Assembly: GCA_030549335.1 (NCBI GenBank)
Contig: CM060183.1
Coordinates: 36,764,768 to 36,828,767 of the forward strand
Direction of reading: 5' to 3'
Origin: Pontederia crassipes
Taxonomy: Eukaryota; Streptophyta; Magnoliopsida; Commelinales; Pontederiaceae
Length of the DNA stretch: 64,000 nucleotides
This document shows, piece by piece, positions 10,114 to 26,800 of the stretch. A program made the position numbers and the translations under genes. How positions within the stretch are numbered: the stretch's first letter is position 1; the number at the start of each line of letters is the position of its first letter. A model generated the notes under the pieces. That model was not told where the DNA came from. It ran no database searches and saw only the letters and a list, made by a program, of their open reading frames with translations.

Positions 10114-10964
10114 CTATAAAGAGATCATGGCATTGTTTGAGAAGGGTGCATAATCAAAGATCTTTAATAAGGATAAAAATTTTCTATTAAAATGGAGACC
10201 ATGCTGCTCAACATTTACTAAAGTAAAACGTCCATTTCTCATTAAGATTTGCAAAATGTAAACATATGTCTGAGGCACACTAAGGACTTCCACAAAGAAA
10301 AGAAAACAACACGGTACTAATCACTACGTCGAGAGGGTCCCTCTGGTTCATTCCTGGGATTCTTCGGGAGATTCGGGCACTCCTCTTCAAAATGTCCATC
10401 TTGATCACAGAGACTACAGTATGACTCTGGATCAAACTGGCTTATCGGGCTGATCTCCCGACTCTAAACTTCTCCTTTTGGTTCATGAGCTTCTTTTTCC
10501 CCATCAGAAGATAGGCAAATAGGGTTGTCGAGGCGTCCCCCTATCGTCTGCAAGTGTCATCTCCGATTTATTTCTTCACGTGTCTCCGTGGGGAAGAAGT
10601 GACGTGGGGAAGGTAACTCCAAATCATTACTCCCCACGCTTTCTAAATCTGACTCTCTGGTGCTTCTGGAGCAGGCTGCGGCGGGATTGGAGGATCTAGT
10701 GGGCGTATACGTATCCCAACTATATGACCCCTACCCCTTCGTACAACTTTGGTAACCATGCGGCGTGGAGACATTTATAAAATAAGTTAACTTAATAGTA
10801 TAAGTAGAATTCACATCGGAATGCACTTATCACTTACTTGAGGAGTGGAGTCGCAGATGCTTAAGAAGTTTGCACATGACTTTACTTTGAGCTGTGTAAC
10901 AATATGAGCAATGTCATGCATGAACCTATACTCTACTATAATCAATGAAGAAGCCAAGAACTTA
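10114..10964 (-). other. Internal 5' leader of the gypsy element with an orphan zinc-knuckle frame
   Basis: The leader between the PBS and gag is about 850 nt. It contains a short minus-strand frame at about 10450-10320 with the pattern CSLCDQDGHFEEEC, a C-X2-C-X4-H-X4-C zinc knuckle, ending in TAG. This is separate from the gag knuckle at 9130-9020. It may be a remnant of an extra ORF or a captured fragment. No other coding signal was recognised. Confidence 0.5.
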
Positions 10965-10977
10965 GGCTCTGATACCA
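10965..10977 (-). other. Primer-binding site (tRNA-iMet type)
   Basis: On the minus strand the sequence is TGGTATCAGAGCC, the usual plant PBS complementary to the 3' end of initiator tRNA-Met. It starts three bases downstream of the 5' LTR (10981-13126), the normal position, and confirms the minus-strand orientation of the element. Confidence 0.95.
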
Positions 10978-10980
10978 AAC

Positions 10981-13126
10981 TGTAACGCCCCCAAAATCGC
11001 ACCTCCCACCACGTAGACGGTCAGATTGACCATGGAGGTGCTACACTTTCTATTGCTCTACTGACCTTGACCATTCAATAAAATAGCTTATGTGGCACAT
11101 ATAAAATAATAATTATAATATAGAACTTTAAATGCGGAAAATTTACTAATAGAAATATTATAATAAAGGACTATGATGCGGAAACTGTAGTGGTAGAATA
11201 TCCATTAACGAGTTCTGATCAACATGAGGAAAACAGAAACTTAAAAAGGTTTAATGGCGGAAAACCATGATGTCTTTGATGAACTAAATATACGGAAAGA
11301 CATGATAACAATGCGATGAGCTTGTAGCAACAATCTATGTCATGTGCAGCACCTCTTCAAGCTCTGCGTCCTCTAACACCTCGTCAGTTCTCACCTGCAA
11401 AATCCCAATGCAGGGGAATAAAATACCCATAAGCAAATGTGCCTAGTACAATAGCAATAGACGTGAAATAAGGATCAATCATAAGTTATTGTGTAAATCT
11501 TTGGTCATATCAGTACTCTGTTCTTTATCATTACAATACTTTGACTCTGTGTTACTCTGCTTTTACTTTATAATGTCTCTGCTACTTTTAACAGTACTTT
11601 GCTTTGCATTGATTTGTTGTACATTGCTTTGCTTTACATTGCTTTACTGTGAGTTGTACTACGTCTTTTACATTACTAAACTATCCTTAGAGTTTGTTAT
11701 CCTATGCGAGCTCGACTTTATTAGGTTGGAATGTCAGAGGTGCCTCTCTGATTCTCTGATGCCAGTAAGCCCGTAAACTGAAAAAAAGGGGGTGGGTGTT
11801 ACTACCTCACCCAGTTCGGAAGGTAGGGGGAAGAATTCCTACAATCCAGGAACAGTGGTCGGTTACTAGACCTGTAGGTTCACTGTCTTCTCAGCTAGCT
11901 ACTTGTCCCTCTGGCACAATACTTTAATCTTTAAGGGAAGAGGTGTGACCATAGCATCATCCTTCAATTCGAGATATCGGTGGGAGAACACCTGAAATAT
12001 CAGGAATAGTGAGCATTTAAGCCAGTAGCTTCGCTGTCCCCTCAGCTAACTACATATCCCCCCATTGCTTTAATATCTGATATTTACTTTAACATTGAGG
12101 GCGACACATAGCAATCTCATGTTTTGGTCTTGACTTTATTTATCTTTAGTCATCGCGAAATCTTTGATTTGGGATCCAACTGAACGTTGATCTTTGTACA
12201 GTAGGACTCAGCTAGTATAGACGAACTGGTCAGAGACGTAGATGTATTTAGGAGTGGATCAATCCGCTTAAGTCCGATCAATAGGTCTGACTGTCAGACC
12301 GGTCGATCGTTCTTGATGGACCGAACGGTCGATCGACCAGAGTGTCGGTCGATCGTTCGCTAAGTCATGAAGATGCGCACTGCGCATCGGATCGGTCGAC
12401 CACTCTCTGGAACTGGTCGACCGATCGTAAGATCAAACCTATCCGTGGACAGGTAGATCGGTCGACCGCCATGGTTAGCCGGTCGACCGATATCGAATAA
12501 CTTATATATGTTCTGTACGCGGACCGTTCGACCGTTTAATAAAATCGGTCGACCGGTCCCTGCGATAAAACAGGGCCGCCGGACTTCTCCATTGATTCCG
12601 GCGGCCTTCCGGCCGTCAATTGACACCGACATTAAAAAGGTAGGAGATAACTTCAGGATCATAATGAACCTATTCTATGCATTTAATGATCTCTATTTCA
12701 TCGTTTAGGGATTTAGAACACTAAGGTATCTTTGTTTTCGTTCGAACGAGTTCGCCAGCGTTCCTGCCACCGTCCGGTCGTCGTCGGTTGTTCTACGTCG
12801 ATTGGGAGGATTCGCCCGACCTTTGTGCACATCGAGGCAGAGTCCTCGCGCGTCGAAGAGTCATCGGATCGTCGTTGAGTGTCGCGCTCTGCTCCGTTCG
12901 TCCGCTCGTGCGTGTCGTGGTCGCCGGTCGAGAGGAAGACGAAAATGATGGAGGTGGTGGTCGGCTGAGGGTCCAAGGGGTCGCAAGGGCGCCCCCTTGG
13001 CCCCCTTATATAGCCCCGGCCGACCCTTGGTCGGCCGGAGGCGAAACGACGGGAGGTCAGGGGAGGCGACGCCTCCCCTGCCGACCGTTCGTTTCATTTT
13101 TTTTTTTTGTAATACGAGGCATCACA
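10981..13126 (-). repeat. 5' LTR of the gypsy element
   Basis: The second full LTR copy, TG...CA bounded (TGTAACGCCC to GGCATCACA on the plus strand). A minus-strand TATA box candidate, CTATATAAGG, lies near 13005-13014, about 115 bp inside the LTR, so transcription would run leftward through a roughly 2-kb R/U5. The palindrome cluster is shorter here (12298-12562) than in the 3' LTR. AGATC follows directly at 13127-13131. Confidence 0.93.
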
Positions 13127-13134
13127 AGATCATC
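13127..13134 (-). pseudogene. First 8 nt of the interrupted exon plus right AGATC duplication
   Basis: On the minus strand, TTTAG (ending at 13135) is a plausible splice acceptor and GATGATCT follows up to the retroelement edge. The last five of these bases form the right target-site duplication (13127-13131). The exon continues at 3250 on the far side of the element. Confidence 0.45.
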
Positions 13135-13207
13135 CTAAAGGTAATTCAAAGAGCTGCTCCACGACCACGTAATTGCCCAGTACCAAAGCCCTCGTACACT
13201 TAAATAA

Positions 13208-13292
13208 TTTCTGGGAGTTGTCGACATGAACCCTGAAATCCTCCGAGAATTTCCGGGAGTTGTCGACTTGAACCCTGAAATCCTCCTTCCTG
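13208..13292. repeat. 42-bp tandem duplication
   Basis: The block TTTCTGGGAGTTGTCGAC... through GAAATCCTCC occurs twice with a period of 42 bp and a few mismatches. No function is evident. Confidence 0.8.
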
Positions 13293-14698
13293 AAACCTGC
13301 ATATTACGGCATTTAGAATTTTTAAGACTCTTCTAAATCCAAATTGAAATGCCCCCATTATTAGAGGAAACGTGTTCTAGGAACTGTAGATGCCCCCCAT
13401 TAATTAGTACTTGTACCTGGGAGGTGAACGCGGACAAGTGGACGGTGGTCGTGATACACCACATGCCCCCTTGATTGATCCATGCTGATCTTAAGAAGTA
13501 ATTATTTTCCTATGCGGAATGGTCAGAGCTAATTTCTTTCCTCTGTCGTTGTTTTGGAGGGATCACGGCACGCCCAATGTTTATACATGTTGCATGTCGA
13601 TCGATTGGAGGAGTCGATGTTACTCATTCTAAACTTTTCTTTCTAGGTATTCCATCCACCCTCATAGATGAAAGGAAACGTGAAATGCTTTACTTTCCCC
13701 CCTCTTCTATGTATGTAACCATCATTTTTTTCCCGTATTTCTCTGAACGCCTACCACCATCTTTGCCTAGAAAACAAGCAAATATAGGTTTTTTTCTCTA
13801 AGAGAAAAAACATATTCTTTTTTTGTAGAAAATAAAAATGCACATTCTAATTCTCTGCTAAGATACTTGACCTTCTTTTGAGTTCTGACACCAAGGTTTG
13901 GTTGCATTATGGACCACTTCATATTGAATCGTATTAGAGTCATAAGATGACAATTAAATTTGTGCCCAATTTATTCGTCTCAGCCAATTTCCTTATAGGC
14001 CTTGAAGCATATATTTGATCTAGGCCCTATACCCCGGGGCGGCGGCGTATATTTGATGTACCATGGTAGTATAAACGATATATCAGGTTGTAAATGCAAT
14101 TAAACCCAACAACTACTGTATTTAAACAAAAAAAAAAGGTGCTTGAGATGTGTAACACTTGGATGCTCAGCCTAACGGTTTTGTGCTTATACAAGTATAT
14201 AGGAGAGGAGAGTAAATGAATAATAAAAGAATCACAATAATGGCACATTATGTTCTAAGCTGTATAAAAGGGTTCCCGTTGCTCAAGAACGCCACAAATA
14301 AATGGCAAACAAGACATCCTGATCGACCCGTCCTTGGAATATATCATCCGGAAAAGCATATATATAACATTATAGCAGGTCAATCTGCCTCCCTCCACTT
14401 CATCAGATCTGACTTCGGTAGATGCTCCTTTTGTAATTAAATGAACTGGAAATGAGGATGCAAAAGAACATGAACACAGATGCCTAATACAAACACGCAT
14501 GCTAAACAAAGGATGCATAAAGCAAATCAAATTACCAATAGATTAAATTCTTCATTACCCATCAGATTCCCTGGAACAAAATTAAAGCATTGGATCAAAA
14601 TAAACCTTTGTGAGGAGATGCAACGTCATTTACAAGTAAATATTTCTTTTTCTCACATCCAAGTAAACTGGATTATAAAAATATCAATCACCTATAGA
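13293..14698. other. Intergenic region downstream of isochorismate synthase
   Basis: No convincing exon was recognised on either strand. The right part (about 14400-14698) is expected to hold the 3' untranslated region of the isochorismate synthase transcript, whose stop codon is at 14701-14699. Short open frames are AT-rich and unlike known families. A GC-rich block CCCCGGGGCGGCGGCG sits at about 14032. Confidence 0.4.
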
Positions 14699-20122
<5,424 letters not shown>

Positions 20123-20508
20123 TGGCGTGTAAGATGAGGCCGAGCTGCTGCTGCTGCTCTGCAATTGTATTCGTGTGAAAAAAAGCAGCAGCAGCAGCAG
20201 TGCCAATGGCGAGGGCGAGGGCAATGTAAATAATAAAAGAGAAAAGACAAGTAGAGTTGAATAGAGGAGATAAGGAGGGGGCTTGACTGGGGAAATCCAA
20301 CTCCCTCAATCTTTTAACACCATATGTAGCATCGGCCAAGAAACTTGACGAGTGGTCATCATGCAACGAGAAGATGTTTGGGCCCATACGCAAGAATGGG
20401 CATGCTGCCTTAACGCAGACGCGTCTCCAGCAATTGGAGCGCCCGCACTGCGATGACCGCACCAGATGCATCGCTAAGTTGAAATCGTACAAACAAGAAT
20501 GAGATAAA
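20123..20508 (-). promoter_or_regulatory. 5' leader/promoter region of ICS with long upstream open frame
   Basis: Upstream of the ICS start, the minus strand has a second ATG (20224) in the same frame as the chosen start, which would add 34 mostly hydrophobic and serine residues. A different open frame (20492 to the donor at 20051) would join the next exon in frame through the alternative acceptor TTTAG at 19945-19943, giving a 148-residue extension with one membrane-like segment. CAG/GCT triplet runs occur near 20147-20157 and 20187-20201. I cannot tell which start is used; the internal one at 20122 best fits a plastid enzyme. Confidence 0.4.
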
Positions 20509-20562
20509 ACTTGCTACATGAAAGTGAAACACATAACTTGCTACATGAAAGTGAAACACATC
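20509..20562. repeat. 27-bp perfect tandem duplication
   Basis: ACTTGCTACATGAAAGTGAA... is repeated head to tail with period 27 bp between the ICS 5' region and the SSRP1 3' end. Apart from the last base the two units are identical, so the duplication is recent. Confidence 0.9.
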
Positions 20563-20826
20563 TAATTCAGAACTCGACGAATAAACAAGAGTTCATAAAT
20601 ATTGCTGACTTTGAACCAAAATGGAGTTTGGAAATATTAAATTAGCAGAGCTATTTAAAGTTGTGTGCTATCTGTTCTGGCGCGTTCGAAAAATGCCATC
20701 CATCTACATCATAGAGATGACTTTTTCGGCCATGGACACGGCACAAATAAAAATTGCTCTCTTCCATCTTTTCAAAGTAATGAAATACACAAGGGGGGTG
20801 AGTACTGATTTGCCCAGCAAAAAAAG

Positions 20827-23800
20827 TTATGCACTATCAGATTCGTTGCCCGAATCAATATTCATTGCAGTTCCTCCACTCTTGTAGCCAGCCATAGCTT
20901 CCTTGTAACGCTTTGAATCAGCTTTAGCCATCGCTTCATAAGGCTCCTTCTCCTCAGCTATTTGAAGGCAAATCAATAATTAACATAACGGCTGGAAGAA
21001 TTTTAACATACTGGACATTAGAGACCAATTTCGGATTCCTCTATCTTTGAGAAGAACCTACTTAATCCTGAGATAGACAAACAGAGGTTAACAACATATC
21101 ATGCCCGACACCACATACCTGTCATCTTTTTCCACCTCTCCCCAAGAGTCCTCCCAACATCAGTAAATGCCATTCCAGGGTTACTTTTCTTTAAATTCTG
21201 TGGATATACATGTGCATTAGTAATATTTCTAGACAGTTACCAAATAGCAGTGTAAACTAGTATAGCAACACCAGAGTTTTTTAACTGTGAATGAAGCATG
21301 TGGCAGAAAGCATTAAGCTATTCAAGTAGCTTCAAGAGCCATTAGTATCAAAGGGTTCTAAGAAATTCAATCAATACACATCAGCAACCCTGATACGAAT
21401 TCAGACCAACAGCCTTGGAAAACAAGAAATACAATTGGACTGGATTGAACAATAAAAAAACTCGAAACCAGTGTGGGTCTGATCCAATAGCATATTTGGT
21501 ATTTGTGATATTATTCTAGTGTTTTAAGGGTAGATTTCCCTAGCCCTGAAATCTAATAGCAAAACTATGTGGAATTCTACTGGATCTCTAGAAATATAAA
21601 TTATAAATGCATGTACATATATAGAAAGAGAGAGGGTTAAGACCAGTTTGAAAAGATCAAAATGATGGTGGAACCGTCAAAGCCAGCAGGTTTGATCAAA
21701 TCATACCAATCAATTGCAGATAAAAATAGAACTTGCACACCAGTGAGATATGGTCACCGAGATCATTTATATGGGGTAAACATCTCGTTTTAATGATTAG
21801 CGGTACCCAAGGGGCTATTTGGTTTTGAGTGTCTTCTATTTTCATTCTCCTTAGAAAATGAAAACAGAAAAAAATCATTTGAAATATAAAATACTTTTTT
21901 TAAATGTGGGATTATTTGGACCAGACTGGACAGTCCAACTAGTCCAACTGCCATATGGGGCCGGGCAGACCTCTTTGTTTTAGGAGAAAAAGGATGACCA
22001 CCAAGATTTGTTGTTGTCGTCCAGGTATATATACAAATATGAAGTGGAAGTCATCTAAAAAAGAAGAGAGCAGAAAAAAACTATAAAGTATATCACCTAG
22101 CCAAAACCCCACTCCCGAAGAAGAAAAGATATGTGGTATACAATATGCTACAGTAAGACCAGTTTGGAAAGATCAAAATGATGATTTCATCAAAACCTAA
22201 GCCCTGAACTGCCGAAACCAGTAGGTCTGATCAAACCATACCAATCAATTGCGGATAAAAATAGAACTCGTCCACCAGTGAGATGTGGTCACCGAGATCA
22301 TTCGTACTTTGCATGAGCTGTATAGAACCTTTCTATTTTAACTTCTTACTGTGTGCATAAGTTGAGGTTAGAGAGAAACCTCGAATATCTGCCTTCTTTA
22401 GGCATGGACATAGAATGTTGAGTTTGAGAGACAAGAGAAGGTGATGGTGAAAAGGCACCATGGCACGGATTATCATAATTGATTCATGCATGGAGGTAAA
22501 GTCAAATAGCTGAAAATATGAAAAGAAAATTCTAATCCACATTGAAATTAATTGGTTTGAAATTTGAAATTTAAAAAAATGTTCAGGCAATATATTTTTT
22601 CCTAAAATGCCGGTCGGAAAGAGGCCAACTGATTCAGCTATCAACTGAAAGCGCAAAGGTCTCTACACTGGTGAAAATTGGAAAACTAGTTAGATGGGTT
22701 TTGGACCAGTCAAAATGATGATTGTCTAACAAAATACCAGCAGGTTCGCTCAAACCGCACCGTTCAAGTGAACTATGAATATAGTAGGTGTTTTAAAGAA
22801 CTATCAATAACTGCCTTTTTAGGCATGGAAGAATAAGGTAGGAGAAAAGTCAAGTTAAATAAATGCCACCTAATAAAGTAGGAGAAAAGTCCAACTGTCA
22901 ACTGGAAGTGGACACGGCTCTAGTCTGGTAAAAACCAGAAAAGGAGTTGGATCAGTTTGGACCATAATAATGATTTCTTTAGTGTGCATGCAGTTGGTGT
23001 TTGAGAGAACTACGAATATCTGCCTTCTTTAGGGATGCAAGAAGAATTAAATGTTCACTTTGAGAAGTATGTTGAATCGATGTACACATGAAAAAAGAGA
23101 CTTGCCATGGGAAAAAGAGAGAGATCACCTATATCACCTTTAATATGTGGAATCAATTTACACATGAAAAGCATAAGCCAGATGACTAAACAGGGAAATC
23201 ATAGGGCCACCTAGTTTGGGGTTTTTTTGTCATTTTCTATTTTCTTAGAAAATTCAAGCAGGAGAAAATTGGGTTTGAAATTTTAAAAATATTTTAAGGA
23301 ATGTCTTTTTTCTACAATGCAGCGATGTCTCGGCCGTACCAAAGGGTCCAACTGTCAATCGGAAGCGGGAAGGACTATAGTTTGTGGCAGAAAAACAGAA
23401 AGGGAGTTAGATCAGTTTGGACTGGATAAAATGTGGTCAAACTGCCAAAACCAGCAGGTCTGATTAAACCAACATAAATGGGCACCAGTTTGATGTGATC
23501 ACCAAGACCATTCATAGTTCCCATGCAAACCATGCTTGTGTTGTATAAAAACCTTTTGTGATCAACATTAAAGCTTAGGAGCTATTCAGTTTGGGTGATT
23601 TTTGTTTTCATTTTCCTTTTTTCCTGGAAATGTGTTTTTTTGTGGTAAATACAAGAAAGGAGTTAGTATGGTTTGTATCAGTTTTAAATAAAGGCGAAAG
23701 TGCCAAAACCAGCAGGTTTAATTAATCCACACCATTAATGAAGATAAAAATAGAAACGGTGAACCAATCTGATGTGGTCACCATTATCATTCGTGCAAAA

Positions 23801-26800
23801 CTTACAAGAATTGTGTAACCTTTCTATTTTTATTTCTTGTATCACATGCATGCAGTTGACATTTGAGAGAGCATACCTACCCTCTTAGTCAAGGAAGAAC
23901 AATCAAATGTGGACTATGAGAGGTCAGGGAGAAGATGAAGATATATAGAAAGCACAGTGGATTACCATAATAGATTCAGCCATAAGGTAAAGTTACATAG
24001 CTGAATATATATATATATATATATATAAAGAAAATTGTGATCAACATTGAAACTAGGGGTTATTGTTCTTAGAAAATGGAAATAGGAAAAAATTTGATTT
24101 GAAATTTAAAAAATATATCCAAGAAATGTTTTGTTTACAAAATGCAGGATTGTTTGGACGGGGCCGTCAACAGGAAGTGAGAATGGCTCTACTCTGGAAA
24201 AGCCGGAAGAAAAGATAGATTGATTTGGTCTGGTCAAAATGATGGTCAAACTGCCAAAACCAGTAGGTTTGATTCAACCATACCGTTCAAGTGAAATTAA
24301 AAAATAGAAATGATGCACCAATACGACGTGGTCACCAAGATCGTTCATAGTTTGCATGCAAACCTTGCATGAGCTGTAAAATAGTGAGCGCTTTTAGGGG
24401 CAATTTGATTAATCTTACGTTGAGATTGCGTTATAAAATTAATGACAATCTTTCTTGGATCAGTTTATGTAACATTCATTAATAGTATAACTAATAAGCG
24501 ATATAGTTTATGTACAATTTGCTATGTTTTTTTTTTCTTTCATAACACTTGTCTTCATATTTGATGATGAAATGTTAAAAACTTTTAAAGACTAAATGAA
24601 AATAAAAAAGATAGATAGTTAACTCACTTCTAGGCTTGTAAGTTTGTTTTTCCCCCTTCATATTGTCATTAGTTCTAAGAATAATATTGTATTCAAATAA
24701 ATATTTTCATCACTTTTAAGTAAATTCAAACTCCGCCTATATTTTATAGCCGGTCTCAAGCCCGGATAAAGGAGGAGGGTTGTGTTAGGCCCCGACAGCC
24801 AACATAAAATCATGTCGAATCTTATGAACATGGATCAACGAATATATTGTGTTAATGCTAGGTCGTTACCCGTAAGTAACGCGCTGTACAGCTCGGGTAC
24901 AGTGATAAGAGAGCAAGAGCCGCTGCATCCTCGCCTGAATGCAGTGTTAAATGAGCAAGGGCTACCGCACTCTAATGGACGGAGGCGGTTAAAGAAGCTA
25001 GTTCATGAGACTAAGGTCAGATTAGGTTCTTGGAACATTGGGACGTTGAATGGGAAGCGCCTCGAGGTGGCACAAGTAATGGACCAGCGTAAGATTAGTA
25101 TCTTATGCTTGCAAGAAACTAGATGGGTAGGAGAGGGAAGTAAAGAGATTAGGTTAAATGGTTCCAAACTTTGGTACACAGGTAAGGTAAATGGAAGGAA
25201 TGGTGTTGGTATTATCGCGGATGCAGAATGGAGGAAGAATGTTGTGGAAGTTAAAAGGATTAAGGATCGAATCATATCCGTGAAAGTAATTGTTGGAAAG
25301 GAGACTATGAACATTATTAGTGCATATGCACCCCAAGTAGGAGCAGAATCACATCTCAAGGAGAAGTTTTGGGCAGATATGGAGGGTTTGATTGAAAGTA
25401 TACCAACAACCGAGAAAGTTTATATTGGGGGAGACCTTAATGGACATGTTGGTAAAGAGGCAGGACCACATGCAAGGGTTCATGGTGGTTTTGGTTTTGG
25501 GGAGTTGAATGAGGAAGGACAAACTATTATTGATTTTTCTTTAGCATACGACCTTAAGATTATCAACACTTGTTTTAGGAAGAGAGAGGAACATTTAATC
25601 ACATACAAAAGTGGAACTCATAGGTCTCAAATCGATTTTTTCTTGATAAGAAATACTGATAAAAGACGTTGCACTAATTGCAAAGTAATTCCTGGGCATG
25701 GAGTGACTACACAACATAGATTGTTAGTTCTTGATATGCAAATAAAATGTATAAAACCAAAATCCCGAACAGTTTTTGATCGAAAGATCAAGTGGTGGCA
25801 GTTAAAGGGGGAGAAGCGAGAGACTTTTAGAAGTAAGTTATTAGAGGAAAGTGTGTGGGAGTTAGAAGGAGATGCTAGTATCATGTGGAAGAATGTGGCA
25901 AAAAAGGTTGAAATGGTTGCTAAAGCCATTTTAGGAGAATCAAAAGGTTTTGGACCACGAGATAAGGAGACTTGGTGGTGGAATGAGGAGGTCCAAGAAA
26001 AGGTGCGTAATAAGAAGAATTGTTTCAAGGCGATACACTTGGACAATAGTTCTGACAATTGGGAAAAGTATCGTTTGGCGAAAAGGGAGGCTAAGAAGGC
26101 AGTTAGTGATGCTCGTGCTAAAGCATACGAGGGGTTTTATAAGGAGTTAGGGACAAAGGCGGGTGAACAAAGGATTTACAAGATTGCAAGGAACAAAGAG
26201 AAGGAGTCGAGAGATTTGGATCAAGTAAGATGCATAAAAAATGAAGTTGGCAAGGTTTTAGTTACTGAAGGAGATATTAAGAACAGATGGGAAGAGTATT
26301 TCTATAAGCTATTTAATGATGGATGTGAAGGTTCGCGTTGTGATTTGGAGGACTTGACAGTTAGCGAATGTGAGCTTAATAGGTCATTTTATCGTAGAAT
26401 TAGAGTCTCGGAGGTTAGCGAAGCTCTTAAGAAAATGGAGAATGGTAAAGCCGTTGGACCGGATGGTATACCGATTGAAGTTTGGAAATGTTTAGGAGAA
26501 AAATGTGTGTTGTGGTTATGTAAACTATTTAATGAGATTTTACGGTCGAAAAAGATGCCTGATGATTGGAGATTAAGTACGTTAGTTCCTATTTACAAAA
26601 ATAAAGGGGATATTCAGAATTGTGCAAATTATAGAGGGATTAAACTTATGAGTCACACTATGAAATTATGGGAAAAAGTGATTGAGCATAGATTGAGAAT
26701 GGAGACTAGTATTTCTGAGAGACAATTTGGGTTCATGCCAGGAAGATCCACTACAGAGGCGATTTATTTACTAAGGGGGATGATGGAGAAGTATCGAAGT

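Larger units (their letters stand above)
3256..13126 (-). mobile_element. Ty3/gypsy chromovirus-type LTR retrotransposon (Tekay/Del-like), complete but decayed
   Basis: The 9,871-bp element has LTRs of 2,255 bp (left, the 3' LTR) and 2,146 bp (right, the 5' LTR), TG...CA termini, a 5-bp AGATC duplication, a PBS matching initiator tRNA-Met, and the domain order gag - protease - RT - RNase H - integrase - chromodomain, all on the minus strand. Domain order and the chromodomain-like tail place it among plant chromoviruses; the Tekay/Del assignment is by resemblance. Several in-frame stops and frameshifts break gag and pol, so it is non-autonomous now. The LTRs differ by scattered substitutions and several indels, so the insertion is not very recent. 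It interrupts a small coding exon. Confidence 0.93.
21640..24390. repeat. Degenerate tandem array with a unit of about 0.5 kb in SSRP1 intron 14
   Basis: A recognisable block (ATCAAAATGATGG..., then CCAAAACCAGCAGGTYTGAT, ACCRTTCAAGTG or ACCAATCAATTG, GATGTGGTCACCGAGATCATTC, then TTTGCATGAGCTG) recurs near 21676, 22212, 22727, 23443, 23701 and 24251. Spacings run from about 260 to 720 bp, most near 515-550. Between blocks are TGCCTTCTTTAGGCATG and CATAATTGATTCATGCATG words. The copies are strongly diverged and some are truncated. One is interrupted by the LINE tail at 21981-22150. No coding potential was seen. Confidence 0.7.
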
